Source: an uncultured Pelagibacteraceae bacterium (GTDB lineage Bacteria; Pseudomonadota; Alphaproteobacteria; Pelagibacterales; AG-422-B15). Taken from it: a DNA stretch of 64,000 bases. Where the stretch lies: the NCBI GenBank assembly GCA_902589175.1, contig CACIRX010000005.1, positions 1-64,000 of the forward strand, in the 5' to 3' direction. Below are positions 10,272-21,972 of the stretch, piece by piece. Under the pieces are notes generated by a model, which ran no database searches, was not told the origin of the DNA, and saw only the letters and a program-made list of their open reading frames with translations. How positions within the stretch are numbered: position 1 is the first letter of the stretch; each line of letters begins with the position of its first letter. The position numbers were made by a program, and so were the translations under genes.

Positions 10272-11746
10272 TGAAAGATAGTTATACATTAAAATCGCTG
10301 GCAGTTCTTTTGGAAAATAATAAAATATCATCGAAAGAGTTAACTTCAGAGTATTTAAAAAATATTGAAAATGGTAAAGAGTTAAATTGCTATAATACTA
10401 TATCACAAGAGAAAGCTCTTATTGATGCTGAAAAGTCTGACCAAAGAAGAAAAAGTCAAAATCTCAGAAGTAAGTACGACGGAATTCCAATTGGAATAAA
10501 AGATTTATTTTGTACGAAGGGTGTGACTACTACTGCATCAAGTAAAATTTTATCAAACTTTGTTCCAAATTATGAGTCTACAGTAACTCAAAATTGTGAT
10601 GATGCAGGCTTGATTAGTTTAGGCAAATTAAATTGTGATGAATTTGCAATGGGTTCAACTAATAAAACTAGTTTTTTTGGTTCGGTTAAGAATCCGTGGA
10701 AATCTGTAAATTCTGATAATGAGCTTGTTCCAGGAGGATCATCTGGAGGGTCAGCAGCAGCAGTTTCAGGTGATCTTTGTGTAGCTTCTCTTGGAACGGA
10801 TACTGGAGGCTCAATTAGACAGCCAGCTTCTTTTACAGGTACTGTTGGTTTGAAACCTTCATATGGAAGAGTATCCAGATGGGGAATAGTTGCATTTGCA
10901 TCTTCATTAGATCAAGCGGGACCAATTACAAAAACCGTTGAAGACGCTGCAATCTTATTAGACATTATATCGGGTCATGATGAAAAGGACTCAACATCTT
11001 CGGTTAATCCAAAAGAAAATTATTATGAAAATTTAAATTCAGACATAAAAGGGATGAAGATTGGAATACCAAAGGAATTTAGAAGTGACAAGCTTCCAGC
11101 TAGTACTCAAAAAAGCTGGGATGAGTGTGCAAATTTACTAAAAACTAATGGAGCAGAAATAGTAGATATTAGTTTACCTCATACAATGAGCGCTTTGCCC
11201 GCTTACTATATTATCGCACCTGCAGAAGCTTCATCAAATTTAGCTCGCTATGATGGAGTAAGATATGGACTAAGAGTCAAAGGAAATGATCTCATTGATA
11301 TGTATGAAAAAACGAGATCAGAGGGATTTGGTGATGAAGTAAAGAGAAGAATATTAATTGGCACATATGTGCTATCATCTGGATATTATGATGCTTATTA
11401 TATTAAGGCACAAAAGATTAGATCATTAATAAAAAGTGACTACGTTGAAGCCTTTAAAAAAGTTGATGCGATTCTCACTCCTTCAACACCTTCAACGGCT
11501 TTTGAAATTGCAAATGAGCCTTCTGATCCAGTACAAAACTATCTAAATGACATTTTTACTGTTCCTGTAAATCTAGCGGGTTTACCAGGAATATCTATTC
11601 CATATGCAAATGATGAGAATAATTTACCAATTGGCTTACAACTGATAACAAATTCATTCGAAGAACAAAAATTACTCAATGTTGCTAGAAATATTGAAGA
11701 AACTATAAATTATTCAGAAACTCCAGAAAAATGGTGGCTCAAATGA
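10271..11746 (+). CDS. gatA: Asp/Glu-tRNA amidotransferase subunit A
   Basis: [50 protein letters not shown] amidase signature. Confidence 0.97.
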   Translation: MKDSYTLKSLAVLLENNKISSKELTSEYLKNIENGKELNCYNTISQEKALIDAEKSDQRRKSQNLRSKYDGIPIGIKDLFCTKGVTTTASSKILSNFVPNYESTVTQNCDDAGLISLGKLNCDEFAMGSTNKTSFFGSVKNPWKSVNSDNELVPGGSSGGSAAAVSGDLCVASLGTDTGGSIRQPASFTGTVGLKPSYGRVSRWGIVAFASSLDQAGPITKTVEDAAILLDIISGHDEKDSTSSVNPKENYYENLNSDIKGMKIGIPKEFRSDKLPASTQKSWDECANLLKTNGAEIVDISLPHTMSALPAYYIIAPAEASSNLARYDGVRYGLRVKGNDLIDMYEKTRSEGFGDEVKRRILIGTYVLSSGYYDAYYIKAQKIRSLIKSDYVEAFKKVDAILTPSTPSTAFEIANEPSDPVQNYLNDIFTVPVNLAGLPGISIPYANDENNLPIGLQLITNSFEEQKLLNVARNIEETINYSETPEKWWLK

Positions 11747-13173
11747 TAGAGGGTTGGAATTTAGTTATTGGAATAGAGATTCATGCTCAAGTTAATTCAA
11801 AATCTAAATTATTTTCATCATCACCAACCGATTTTGGATCTAAACCCAATAGTCAAGTAAGTTTAATTGATGCAGCAATGCCAGGTATGCTGCCTGTAAT
11901 TAATAAATTTTGTATTGAGCAAGCCGTTAAGTCAGGGATTGGATTAAATGCAAAAATAAATAAAATATCTATTTTTGATCGTAAGAATTATTTTTATCAA
12001 GACCTACCACAAGGCTACCAGATATCTCAGTATAAGGACCCAATAGTGGGAGAAGGATTTGTTGAAATAGAAACTGAAAACGGTCAAAAGAAAATAGGAG
12101 TTGAGAGACTTCATTTAGAACAAGATGCAGGTAAAAGTTTGCATGACCAGGATCCAAACTTCACTTTTGTTGACTTGAATCGTTCAGGAATTGCTCTAAT
12201 GGAAATTGTATCTAAACCAGATATGAGCTCACCAGAGGAGGCTGTTGAATATGTTCGAAAAGTTAGAAGTATTCTAAGATATCTTGGTACATGTGACGGA
12301 AATATGGAACAAGGATCTCTTAGAGCCGATGTAAATGTTTCTGTAAACAAGCCTGGAAATGAATTAGGTACAAGGTGCGAAATCAAAAACTTAAACTCAT
12401 TTAAATTTATTCATGCAGCTATTGTTTATGAAGCAAAAAGACAAATAAAACTTATTGAGCAAGGAGAAAGTGTTAATCAAGAAACAAGATTATTTAATAC
12501 GCAGTCTGGTGAAACGAGATCAATGAGGTCAAAAGAAGATGCTCATGATTATCGATATTTTCCTGATCCAGACCTTTTGCCACTCACTTTGGATGATGAC
12601 TGGATTAAAGGTTTACAAGAATCAATACCAGAATTGCCAGATCAAATAAAAGAGAGATTTATTAATGAATATTCTCTTAGTTCTTATGATGCAAATATAA
12701 TTGTTTCAGACAAAGCAACAAGTGAATATTTCGAAGACGTTGTAAAGAACAGGAATCCAAAACTTGTAACAACATGGGTTACTGGAGAATTATTTTCAAT
12801 ACTAAATAAAAAAAATCTGATTATTGAGGATAGTCCCATTACTTCAAAACAACTTGGTGAACTGGTTGATAACATCGAAAATGGTAAGATTTCAAACCGT
12901 CAAGCAAAGGAAGTATTGGAGGAAATGTGTGAAAGTGGCAAAGGTGCGTTAGAGATCATTGATGAAAAAGGTTTATCTCAAATTAGTGATGAAAATGAAA
13001 TAGAAAGCCTAGTTGATAATGTATTAAATTCAAATCCAGAAAACGTTAAAAAATATAAAAATGGAAAAGATAAACTTTTTGGTTTTTTTGTTGGTGAGGC
13101 CATGAAACTTTCTAAAGGTAAAGCTAATCCAAAAATAGTTAATGACCTCATCAAGAAAAAGTTATCACAATAA
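11743..13173 (+). CDS. gatB: Asp/Glu-tRNA amidotransferase subunit B
   Basis: [49 protein letters not shown]; likely start Met 5 of the ORF, overlapping the gatA stop. Confidence 0.97.
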   Translation: MIEGWNLVIGIEIHAQVNSKSKLFSSSPTDFGSKPNSQVSLIDAAMPGMLPVINKFCIEQAVKSGIGLNAKINKISIFDRKNYFYQDLPQGYQISQYKDPIVGEGFVEIETENGQKKIGVERLHLEQDAGKSLHDQDPNFTFVDLNRSGIALMEIVSKPDMSSPEEAVEYVRKVRSILRYLGTCDGNMEQGSLRADVNVSVNKPGNELGTRCEIKNLNSFKFIHAAIVYEAKRQIKLIEQGESVNQETRLFNTQSGETRSMRSKEDAHDYRYFPDPDLLPLTLDDDWIKGLQESIPELPDQIKERFINEYSLSSYDANIIVSDKATSEYFEDVVKNRNPKLVTTWVTGELFSILNKKNLIIEDSPITSKQLGELVDNIENGKISNRQAKEVLEEMCESGKGALEIIDEKGLSQISDENEIESLVDNVLNSNPENVKKYKNGKDKLFGFFVGEAMKLSKGKANPKIVNDLIKKKLSQ

Positions 13174-13221
13174 AGTAATTTCTTTTAATCAATAAAAATT
13201 TGATATATTAAAACAATGTGT

Positions 13222-13315
13222 GGAGAGATGGGTGAGTGGTTGAAACCGGCTCCCTGCTAAGGAGTTGTGCGGGCTTATACCCGTACCGAGGGTTCGAATC
13301 CCTCTCTCTCCGCCA
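13222..13315 (+). tRNA. tRNA-Ser (anticodon GCU)
   Basis: GGAGAGA/TCTCTCC acceptor stem, CTGCTAA anticodon loop, long variable arm, GGTTCGAATCC T-arm, encoded CCA. Confidence 0.95.
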
Positions 13316-13326
13316 CACTATTTTTA

Positions 13327-15441
13327 TTACGATTCTTTTTTCTTACTTGGTTTAATTAAGGTTTTTCCACCAACATAAGCACGATTAAGATTATTCGATA
13401 AAGTGTACTCAATTGGTTTCAATCCATTCTCAATAAATTCATATACTTGAATATTTTCCATTACTCTTTGAACATAGTTTCTTGTTTCTTTGAAAGGTAT
13501 CAACTCTATCCAATTTTCACTTGTAATATCATCTTTTCTTGGGTCTCCATATTTTTTTATCCATCTTGAAACTCGTGACTCACCCGCATTATAAGCTGCA
13601 AGAGACAAAATGTATGAGCCATTGTAGTTTGAGAGTAATTTATCTAAATAAGCACTTCCTAAAATTACATTATACTTTGGATCTTCAGTTAATTTACTCT
13701 TTGTATATTCAAGCTTTAAACCCTTTGAGACCCTTTTTGCAGTATACGGCATAAGTTGCATTAATCCTTTAGCTCCTGCATAACTTCCAGCTTTAGGATC
13801 AAACTGACTCTCTTGTCTTGTTACAGAATGTATTAGACTTTGTTCTGGAAAAATAATTTTTTCAAATTCAGGTCGTTCAATTTGAGGAAAGCTTAGAGGG
13901 TCAAGAATTGTGTGGTTATAATATAAAATTTTACCTGCTTGAACTGCAAAATCATGTCTGCCTATGTCATTTGCAGTTTTGACAGAATTTACAGAAGTAC
14001 TAAGATTGTTACGATCAGCAAGATCCCATATAAATTTTTTAACCAATTTAGGTCTATCAAATTCATTTAATAAAGAGATTGATAAATAAACTGGTCGATT
14101 TTCTTTATAATCAGTGTTGTTAGCATCGGAATACTCTACAAGCAATGGATTAAATAATTTCTTTTCCGATAATTTGCTCGCCGCGAGCTGACCATAAAAA
14201 GTAAGACTGTACAAAGAAGCTTTTTCATACCAGCGTTGCGACTCTGCAGAACTACCAACTTCCTCTAATGCATTTCCCATCCAATAGGCGGCTCTTGCTT
14301 TTGAGATTGGTCTTGATGAAACATTCCAAATTTCTTGAAAATGAAGATAGGCTGATTCTGGATTAGATAAAAAAGTAAGAGCTATCCAACCAGCTAACCA
14401 CTCAGCCTCAGCAATATCTTTACTTTCACTCAAACCGTGATTTATTGCAAGCGTGTATGCAGTTTCATATTCATGACGGTCAATTAAACGCCTAATAAGA
14501 AAACTTTTTTTATCCCAAAATTTGTCTGGGCGAACTAACTCACTTGAATTTGATTTATTGATATCTAACAATAATACTAGTGCACTATCATACTTTCTTT
14601 TTTTAATTCGCCAATTGATTCGATCATAAACAAGCCCAGGATCATTTTTCAATTTATCTGGAACCAGCTTTATTAAATTATCTACACCTCCCGCAAATGA
14701 AATTAATCCTATCCTGGCTTCAAATAGTTTTTGATAATCTTTATCAACATATTTTACTAATCTGGCTGCAGTCCTATATTTTCCGTCCCATAGTAATTTA
14801 TTTATTCTTCTCAGATGATGATCTTTATTTAAAATACTTTTATAAGTTTTTATGATTTGAGATTGTTCTTTTCTAGTAAAGCTGCCACCGATATAGCCAT
14901 CAATGATAAGTCTCTTTCCTTCTTCAGATTTGCCACTGTTTAGAAGTGCATTACCTAGATATATTCGACCCCAGCCTGTTTCTGGAGGATTATCGCTAAA
15001 GTAATCTATTAAATCTTCATAATTATCTCTAAATGTAATTTTTGATTCAGCTTTGAGTTTTATTTTTTCTATTTCAGGCCATTTTGAATTTTTCTTGATA
15101 TATGTTTTGTAATCAGAAAATGTTAAATTACCTGCACCATTATAATATTTAAGCCAGTTTAGAGTTTCTTTTGCTGTTTCATTATTAATATTACTGCTTA
15201 TTCCAGTTACTCGATCCCATTTATATTCATCCGCTTTGTCGAGCGCTAACTCAAATAACTCATAGTCTTTATTGCTCAACAATTGAGAGAGTGCAGGCTG
15301 AACCGGTTTTTTTATTGGGATCGAGAACCCAGGTCCTGGCAATTCAATGTATAGACTTCTCTTTACAGGCGTTATTTCTCCAAAAGAAGATATTCCTGAA
15401 ATAAAAAATAGACTTACTGCAAAAATGATTAATTTTTTCAC
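13327..15441 (-). CDS. Soluble lytic murein transglycosylase, Slt family
   Basis: C-terminal SLT motifs RQESQFDPKAGSYAGAKGLMQLMPYTAKRV, AYNAGESRVSRWI; long alpha-helical N-terminal domain; signal peptide. Confidence 0.93.
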   Translation of the reverse strand: MKKLIIFAVSLFFISGISSFGEITPVKRSLYIELPGPGFSIPIKKPVQPALSQLLSNKDYELFELALDKADEYKWDRVTGISSNINNETAKETLNWLKYYNGAGNLTFSDYKTYIKKNSKWPEIEKIKLKAESKITFRDNYEDLIDYFSDNPPETGWGRIYLGNALLNSGKSEEGKRLIIDGYIGGSFTRKEQSQIIKTYKSILNKDHHLRRINKLLWDGKYRTAARLVKYVDKDYQKLFEARIGLISFAGGVDNLIKLVPDKLKNDPGLVYDRINWRIKKRKYDSALVLLLDINKSNSSELVRPDKFWDKKSFLIRRLIDRHEYETAYTLAINHGLSESKDIAEAEWLAGWIALTFLSNPESAYLHFQEIWNVSSRPISKARAAYWMGNALEEVGSSAESQRWYEKASLYSLTFYGQLAASKLSEKKLFNPLLVEYSDANNTDYKENRPVYLSISLLNEFDRPKLVKKFIWDLADRNNLSTSVNSVKTANDIGRHDFAVQAGKILYYNHTILDPLSFPQIERPEFEKIIFPEQSLIHSVTRQESQFDPKAGSYAGAKGLMQLMPYTAKRVSKGLKLEYTKSKLTEDPKYNVILGSAYLDKLLSNYNGSYILSLAAYNAGESRVSRWIKKYGDPRKDDITSENWIELIPFKETRNYVQRVMENIQVYEFIENGLKPIEYTLSNNLNRAYVGGKTLIKPSKKKES

Positions 15442-15521
15442 GAAATAGTTATTTGTTTGATTTACACAAGTATATTTATGATTAAGGTTTTTTTAAATAA
15501 TTAAAAGTGCTATTGTAAACA

Positions 15522-16394
15522 ATGTTTAGAGGATCTCATACAGCATTAATTACGCCTTTTGATGGCAAATCTATTGATGAAAAATCATTTAGGTCTCTGA
15601 TAGATTTTCAAATATCAGAAGGTATACATGGATTGGTTCCTGTAGGTACAACAGGCGAGTCACCAACTTTAAGCCATGAAGAACACAAGTTAGCAGTTGA
15701 GATATGTGTTGAAGAAACAGCAAAACGTGTACCAGTAATAGCAGGAACAGGGTCAAATAATACTGACGAAGCAATCGATCTCACAATGCACGCTGAAAAA
15801 GCAGGTGCTGATGGAGCTTTAGTGGTTACACCATATTATAATAAACCTACACAACATGGTTTATACTCACACTTTGAGGCAATTAGTAAGTCAACTACAC
15901 TTCCAATTATTATTTACAATATTCCTGGCAGATCAATTGTTGATATGAATACAAAAACAATGAGGGATTTGTTTAAAATTAAAAACATTGTTGGAGTAAA
16001 GGATGCTACTTCAGATATACCAAGAGTTTATGAAACGAAAACAACAATAGGAGAAGATTTTAACCAGTTAACAGGAGATGATGCAACTACGTTAGCTTTT
16101 ATGATTTACGGTGGTCACGGATCTATCTCAGTGACGTCTAATATCGCCCCAAAATTATGTTCTGAATTTATGAAATATTGTTTAGATCACAATTTTGCTA
16201 AAGCTTCTGAGATAAATGACAAACTAATGCCGTTGCATCATGCTTTATTTGTTGAGTCCAGTCCTGCCCCAGTAAAATATGCAGCTTCTAAGCTTGGTTT
16301 ATGCAAAGATGACATAAGACTGCCGCTCACAAGTATATCAGATGAAACTAAGCAATTAGTTGATAAAGCTATGAAGCACGCATCATTAATTTAG
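15522..16394 (+). CDS. dapA: 4-hydroxy-tetrahydrodipicolinate synthase
   Basis: [53 protein letters not shown]. Confidence 0.96.
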   Translation: MFRGSHTALITPFDGKSIDEKSFRSLIDFQISEGIHGLVPVGTTGESPTLSHEEHKLAVEICVEETAKRVPVIAGTGSNNTDEAIDLTMHAEKAGADGALVVTPYYNKPTQHGLYSHFEAISKSTTLPIIIYNIPGRSIVDMNTKTMRDLFKIKNIVGVKDATSDIPRVYETKTTIGEDFNQLTGDDATTLAFMIYGGHGSISVTSNIAPKLCSEFMKYCLDHNFAKASEINDKLMPLHHALFVESSPAPVKYAASKLGLCKDDIRLPLTSISDETKQLVDKAMKHASLI

Positions 16395-16396
16395 CC

Positions 16397-16834
16397 TTGC
16401 AAATAGCAGTTCAAAACAGAAAAGCAAAGTATAATTATACATTTGTTGAATTATTTGAGGCAGGAATTGAACTACAAGGTAGTGAAATAAAATCGCTTCG
16501 AAATGGAAGAGTTGAGATAGCCGAGTCATATGCAAGGGAAGATAATAGTGAAATATTTTTAATAAACTCACATTTCTCGAAATATTCTAATGCTTCATAT
16601 CTAAATCATGTTGAAAACCGTCCACGAAAATTACTTTTGCATAAAAAAGAAATCAGAAAGATCATTGGAAAATTAAATAAAGAATCACTTACTTTGATCC
16701 CAACAAAAATATACTTTAATAAAAAAGGTAAGGCAAAGTTGGAAATTGCTCTTGCTAAAGGAAAAAAACTACATGATAAAAGAGATGCTAAAAAAAGAAA
16801 AGATTGGGTTAGGGAGAAAAAAAAGTTCGGATGA
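16397..16834 (+). CDS. smpB: SsrA-binding protein
   Basis: [57 protein letters not shown] start. Confidence 0.95.
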   Translation: MQIAVQNRKAKYNYTFVELFEAGIELQGSEIKSLRNGRVEIAESYAREDNSEIFLINSHFSKYSNASYLNHVENRPRKLLLHKKEIRKIIGKLNKESLTLIPTKIYFNKKGKAKLEIALAKGKKLHDKRDAKKRKDWVREKKKFG

Positions 16835-17349
16835 TTTACGCTCTGGGAATTGGTTCAAATTCTAACTCAAGATTTGGTAATAAATTAAATACACTTAAAT
16901 TTGTTTTAAAAGAGTTGGAGCGTAACAATATCAAAGTAATAAAAAAGTCCAAATTATATTCATCTCCGCCTAAAAATTTTAAAACTGCTGCCGAAACCTT
17001 TTTAAACGCTGCTTTAGTTGTTGAAACAAAATTAAAACCCAAAAATTTACTTATAATTTTAAAAAAAATTGAGAGAATTACTGGAAGATACGCCTACCGT
17101 AAGAATACTTCTCGAACATGTGATTTGGATATTCTTTTGCTCAGTAAGTCCAGCAAAATACTCATTAATGAGAACAAAAATTCTATTGAAATACCGCATC
17201 CAAGACTTCATGAGAGAAATTTTGTATTAAGGCCTTTAATGGACATTTGTCCTGGATGGCTCCACTCTGAAAAAAAATCGTCAATTATGAGGCTTCATAA
17301 AAGCTTGCATATTGAAGATAAATTATACAAAGTCACTAATACCTTATAA
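16831..17349 (+). CDS. folK: HPPK (2-amino-4-hydroxy-6-hydroxymethyldihydropteridine diphosphokinase)
   Basis: [61 protein letters not shown]. Confidence 0.93.
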   Translation: MIYALGIGSNSNSRFGNKLNTLKFVLKELERNNIKVIKKSKLYSSPPKNFKTAAETFLNAALVVETKLKPKNLLIILKKIERITGRYAYRKNTSRTCDLDILLLSKSSKILINENKNSIEIPHPRLHERNFVLRPLMDICPGWLHSEKKSSIMRLHKSLHIEDKLYKVTNTL

Positions 17350-17404
17350 ATACTCATTTATTTTGGGCTTCACTTCGTAAATAATGTATGATTAATAGTG
17401 CATT

Positions 17405-19534
17405 ATGGCACAATCAACAGTCTACAGACCTGCAAAACCGATTGATAAGCATCTTGACTCTAGATTAATAGAAAAAGCCTATTCTTTTGCAGTAGAGTGT
17501 CACAAGACACAAAAAAGACACTCAGGAGATCCATATATATCTCATCCAGTTGCAGTTGCAGATATTCTGTTAAATTTAAAACTAGATACATCCACAATTA
17601 TTACGGGCTTATTACATGACACACTTGAGGATACACTTGCAACAGAAAATGAAATTGAAGAAAGATTTGGAAAAGAAATCCTTCAATTAGTTAACGGTGT
17701 TACAAAACTATCAAAAATCGAAACCTATACTGAAAACAAATTTCAAGCTGAAAATTTTAGAAAATTAATTTTAGCAATGTCGAAGGATATCAGGGTTTTG
17801 CTAGTAAAGTTAGCTGACCGCTTGCATAACATGAGAACAATTCAATTTATTCCTCAGGAAAAAAGAAGACAGCGTATTGCATCTGAAACACTAGAAATTT
17901 ATGCTCCTCTTGCCGGAAGATTGGGAATGCATGAATTTAAAGATGAGTTAGAAGATTTATCATTTCAAATTTTAAATCCATCAGCATATTCCTCGTTGAT
18001 GACAAGAATTGAGTATTTGAAAAAAGATAAATCTAATTTAACGGATAAAATAAAAACTAGAATATTCAGTCTTTTAGAAAAAAATGAAATTAATTGTCAA
18101 ATAATAGGTCGTGAAAAAAAGATATTCTCTGTATGGAATAAAATGCAAAATAAGCAAATTGCTTTTAGACAATTGTCTGATATTTTTGCATATAGGATTA
18201 TCACTGAAAGTATTGAAGACTGTTATAGTATACTAGGTATCATTCATAATCGGTGGTCTGCTGTCCCTGGCTCATTTAAAGATTACATATCGACACCAAA
18301 AATAAATAATTATCAGTCAATTCATACAACGATAGTTGGCCCCGAAAGACAAAGAGTTGAACTTCAAATTCGAACAAATGAAATGAATACTATAGCAGAT
18401 AAGGGTATAGCTGCACACTGGAGCTACAAGGAGAATTATAATTTAGTAGATAACTCTTCTTCAGATCCAGTTAATGTTACTTGGTTGAGAGATTTAGTCG
18501 AAATATTGGACAGCGGTGGAAGCTCTGAGGACTTACTCGAAGCTACAAAATTAGAAATGTTCCAGGATCAAGTTTTTTGTTTTACACCTAAAGGTGACTT
18601 AATTCATTTGCCTGCAAATTCTAACTCTATCGATTTTGCTTATGCCCTTCATTCTGAAATTGGGAATCGTTGTGTTGGATGTAAGATTAATGGCAAACCT
18701 AGACCCTTATTTACAAAACTTCAAAATGGAGATGAGATTGAAATATTAACATCAAAAAAACCATCTCCATCTGAAACTTGGGAAAATATTGTTACAACTG
18801 CAAAGGCACAGTCATCGATAAAAAGATTTTTTAAAAAGCAAGAGAAAGATGAATTTACAAGTCTAGGGTTAAAAATATTACATAAAGTCACAGGTAGAAA
18901 TGAAGATATTTCAAACACAGAAATTAGTAATTTTGCACAAAGTTTTAATAGGAGAAGTCCTGAGGAGTTTCTTGTTGCTATCGGGAAAGGAAGTATAAAG
19001 CCACATCAATTATCAAAGCTTAAGCCCCGTTCAACTTTGTCATTTTTTTCTCGATACAGAAGAAGAGACACAAACGATAAGATGCCTTTAGAGATAAGTA
19101 ACTTCCAAGCTGGAATTGCAATTCATTATGCAGAATGCTGTTTCCCTTTACCTAATGAAAATATTTTAGGACTTACATCAGAAGACTCAGGTGTAATCAT
19201 TCACTCCAGTTTATGTAAGGAGCTAGATAAAGAAACAAAAAAAGAAGATTGGATCACTGCCTCATGGAAAGATGTAGATCCAAAGCAGTATTTTTCGTCA
19301 AGAATAAAAGTCTCAGTTAAAAATGAACCTGGATCTTTAGGTAAATTAGCAACCATTGTTGGAAGTGCAGGTGGTAATATAACTAACCTTAACATATCTG
19401 AAAAAGGCGATGATTATTTTGATATGATTTTTATTATTGACGTTCATAATCTTGACCATCTGGATAAGATTATAGAAACTCTTTCAGAGGTGGATATTGT
19501 AAGTTCGGTACGTAGGCTTTTGATAAATTTATGA
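17405..19534 (+). CDS. spoT: Bifunctional (p)ppGpp synthetase/hydrolase RSH
   Basis: HD hydrolase (HDTLEDT), synthetase (GREKKIFSVWNKM, KDYISTPKINNYQSIHTT), TGS and C-terminal ACT domains. Confidence 0.96.
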   Translation: MAQSTVYRPAKPIDKHLDSRLIEKAYSFAVECHKTQKRHSGDPYISHPVAVADILLNLKLDTSTIITGLLHDTLEDTLATENEIEERFGKEILQLVNGVTKLSKIETYTENKFQAENFRKLILAMSKDIRVLLVKLADRLHNMRTIQFIPQEKRRQRIASETLEIYAPLAGRLGMHEFKDELEDLSFQILNPSAYSSLMTRIEYLKKDKSNLTDKIKTRIFSLLEKNEINCQIIGREKKIFSVWNKMQNKQIAFRQLSDIFAYRIITESIEDCYSILGIIHNRWSAVPGSFKDYISTPKINNYQSIHTTIVGPERQRVELQIRTNEMNTIADKGIAAHWSYKENYNLVDNSSSDPVNVTWLRDLVEILDSGGSSEDLLEATKLEMFQDQVFCFTPKGDLIHLPANSNSIDFAYALHSEIGNRCVGCKINGKPRPLFTKLQNGDEIEILTSKKPSPSETWENIVTTAKAQSSIKRFFKKQEKDEFTSLGLKILHKVTGRNEDISNTEISNFAQSFNRRSPEEFLVAIGKGSIKPHQLSKLKPRSTLSFFSRYRRRDTNDKMPLEISNFQAGIAIHYAECCFPLPNENILGLTSEDSGVIIHSSLCKELDKETKKEDWITASWKDVDPKQYFSSRIKVSVKNEPGSLGKLATIVGSAGGNITNLNISEKGDDYFDMIFIIDVHNLDHLDKIIETLSEVDIVSSVRRLLINL

Positions 19535-20115
19535 AAACTGAAAAAGAAATAAAAGATTTTTTTGAAAAAGTAGATGCTATTCAACGTGGACATTTTATAC
19601 TTTCATCGGGAAAAAGATCCAAAATTTACTGCCAGTGTTCAAAGTTATTTGAAGACCCTCGAAATGGAGAGATGGTCTGTGAAGAGTTAAAGTACAGGGT
19701 GCAAGAAAACATTGATGACGAGATTGATTATGTGATTTCTCCTGCTATAGGAGGTCTTCTCGTCGGGTATGAGCTTGCAAGATCTTTAGGATCTCAATTT
19801 ATATTCTATGAGAGAGTCGATAACGTATTTGAATTGAGGAGAGGCTTTAATATTAAGGAAAATGCAAATGTCTTGTTCGTTGAGGATGTAGTTACAACAG
19901 GGAAATCAACAAATGAATGTTTAGAAAAACTAAAACCCCTAAATATTAATTTATTAGGCATTGCAGCAATCGTTGATCGTTCAAATCATAAATTATTTAA
20001 AGACCACAATGTAATATCAGTCCTGAAACTAGATATTCCAATTTATGATCCCAATAATCTCCCAGACGATCTTAATAAAATACCTGCAACAAAACCTGGC
20101 AGTAGAGTAATATAA
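19531..20115 (+). CDS. pyrE: Orotate phosphoribosyltransferase
   Basis: GHFILSSGKRSKIYCQCSKLFEDP, VLFVEDVVTTGKST PRPP loop. Confidence 0.94.
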   Translation: MKTEKEIKDFFEKVDAIQRGHFILSSGKRSKIYCQCSKLFEDPRNGEMVCEELKYRVQENIDDEIDYVISPAIGGLLVGYELARSLGSQFIFYERVDNVFELRRGFNIKENANVLFVEDVVTTGKSTNECLEKLKPLNINLLGIAAIVDRSNHKLFKDHNVISVLKLDIPIYDPNNLPDDLNKIPATKPGSRVI

Positions 20116-20853
20116 ATGACCCTACCTCGTCTTGGTGTAAATATCGATCATGTAGCAACTCTTAGAAATGCCAGAGGAGAAAACTATCCAAGCCCATTGA
20201 GAGCTGCTCTTTTGTGCCAAGAATATGGAGCAGATGGCATAACTACGCATCTAAGAGAAGATAGGCGTCATATAAGAGACGATGATATTAATGAAATTAT
20301 TGAGAACATTTCCATTCCTTTAAATTTTGAAATGGCACCAACCGATGAAATGGTTGATATAGCAGTGAATGCAGGTCCGAATGCATGTTGTATTGTTCCA
20401 GAAAAAAGAGAAGAAATAACCACTGAGGGCGGAATAGATGTAAGAAGTAATCATAATATTCTTGTACCAAAAATTGAAAAGATAAAAAAAAATAATATAA
20501 GGGTCTCTTTGTTTATAGACGCTTCAACGGACCAAATCAAAATGGCCAAAGAGATTGGAGCTGATATTGTAGAGCTTCATACGGGAGAATTTTGCCGTAA
20601 AATAAACTATAAGGAAGATGCTTCATCAGAACTTGAACGAATTAGAGAAGCAGCAGATTTTAGTAATAGCATTGGACTTGAATTACATTTTGGTCACGGA
20701 ATAACATTCGATTCTGTAGGGGAACTATCTAAGATAAAGGAAGTAAAAGAGTTTAACATTGGACATTTTATCATTTCTGAATCAGTTTTTCTTGGACTCG
20801 AAAAATCAATAAGTAAATTTAGAGAACTGATTAAAAAAGGAAGAGAAAATTAG
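20116..20853 (+). CDS. pdxJ: Pyridoxine 5'-phosphate synthase
   Basis: LGVNIDHVATLRNARG, GADGITTHLREDRRHI, VSLFIDAS, LHFGHGITF. Confidence 0.97.
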   Translation: MTLPRLGVNIDHVATLRNARGENYPSPLRAALLCQEYGADGITTHLREDRRHIRDDDINEIIENISIPLNFEMAPTDEMVDIAVNAGPNACCIVPEKREEITTEGGIDVRSNHNILVPKIEKIKKNNIRVSLFIDASTDQIKMAKEIGADIVELHTGEFCRKINYKEDASSELERIREAADFSNSIGLELHFGHGITFDSVGELSKIKEVKEFNIGHFIISESVFLGLEKSISKFRELIKKGREN

Positions 20854-21233
20854 TGATAGGCCTAGGATCAGATTTAATTGATATACGCAGAATAGAAAAC
20901 ACCCTTTCAAAGTTTGGAGATAGGTTTAAAAAAAGAATTTTTACTGAAAATGAGATAAAAAAATGTGAAAGAAGAAAAGAAAATGCTGCTTGTTATGCTA
21001 AAAGGTTTGCAGCTAAGGAAGCTGCGGCAAAGGCTCTAGGTACAGGTTTTAGAAATGGAGTTTTTTGGAGAGATTTAGAAGTTACCAATCTACCTTCAGG
21101 AAAACCTACGATTACTTTTCATGGAAATTCTCAACTTCAACTCAAAAAAATTACGAACGATAAGGAGCCAGACATAAGTTTAACAATTACTGATGAGTTT
21201 CCTTACGCTCAAGCAATTGTAACAATTAATTAA
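20853..21233 (+). CDS. acpS: Holo-[acyl-carrier-protein] synthase
   Basis: IGLGSDLIDIRRIE, AKRFAAKEAAAKALGTG; GTG start. Confidence 0.95.
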   Translation: MIGLGSDLIDIRRIENTLSKFGDRFKKRIFTENEIKKCERRKENAACYAKRFAAKEAAAKALGTGFRNGVFWRDLEVTNLPSGKPTITFHGNSQLQLKKITNDKEPDISLTITDEFPYAQAIVTIN

Positions 21234-21237
21234 TTTA

Positions 21238-21972
21238 ATGACCGATAAATTTCTAAGTAAATCATGGTTTAAATCAAATTTGTTAACATTGATTTATGCA
21301 TTGTTAATAGCTTTATTGATCAGAACTTTTTTATTCCAACCATTTTTTATTCCCTCTTCTTCAATGGAGCCAAATTTACTTATTGGTGATCGGTTATTTG
21401 CTTCAAAGTATGATTATGGTTACAGTAAACATTCATTTCCATTTAGTCTTGGGCCAATATCAGATCGAGTTTTATCAAAAAATCCAGAAAGAGGAGATGT
21501 TATAATATTTAAACCGCCTCATACTAATTTGGACTATATTAAAAGATTAGTAGGTATGCCAGGCGATATCATTAAAGTTGAAGATGGTAAATTAATCATC
21601 AATGGTGAAAGCGCTAAATATAAAGAATTAAGAGAGGATACGAAAATTTTAAAAAATGGACGCGTAGTAAAAGCTAGAGTTCTCATCGAAACTTTACCAA
21701 ACGGAAAATCATATGAAATTTATAATTATTTAGACGGATCCCCAGGCGATAATACTAATGAAATAATTGTTCCAAATGACAGTTACTTTTTCCTAGGTGA
21801 TAATAGAGATAATTCAAATGATAGCCGATTTTGGGGCTCTGTAAATTTTGACAGATTAGTAGGTAAGGCACAAATTATATTTTTTTCAACTGAAGGTGGT
21901 TCAAAATTTTATGAGATTTGGAAGTGGCCTTTTGATATACAATTTAAAAGGTTGCTTAAGCTAATAAGTTAA
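21238..21972 (+). CDS. lepB: Signal peptidase I
   Basis: IPSSSMEPNLLIGDRLFASKYDYG, DYIKRLVGMPGD, FFLGDNRDNSNDSRFWG. Confidence 0.96.
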   Translation: MTDKFLSKSWFKSNLLTLIYALLIALLIRTFLFQPFFIPSSSMEPNLLIGDRLFASKYDYGYSKHSFPFSLGPISDRVLSKNPERGDVIIFKPPHTNLDYIKRLVGMPGDIIKVEDGKLIINGESAKYKELREDTKILKNGRVVKARVLIETLPNGKSYEIYNYLDGSPGDNTNEIIVPNDSYFFLGDNRDNSNDSRFWGSVNFDRLVGKAQIIFFSTEGGSKFYEIWKWPFDIQFKRLLKLIS

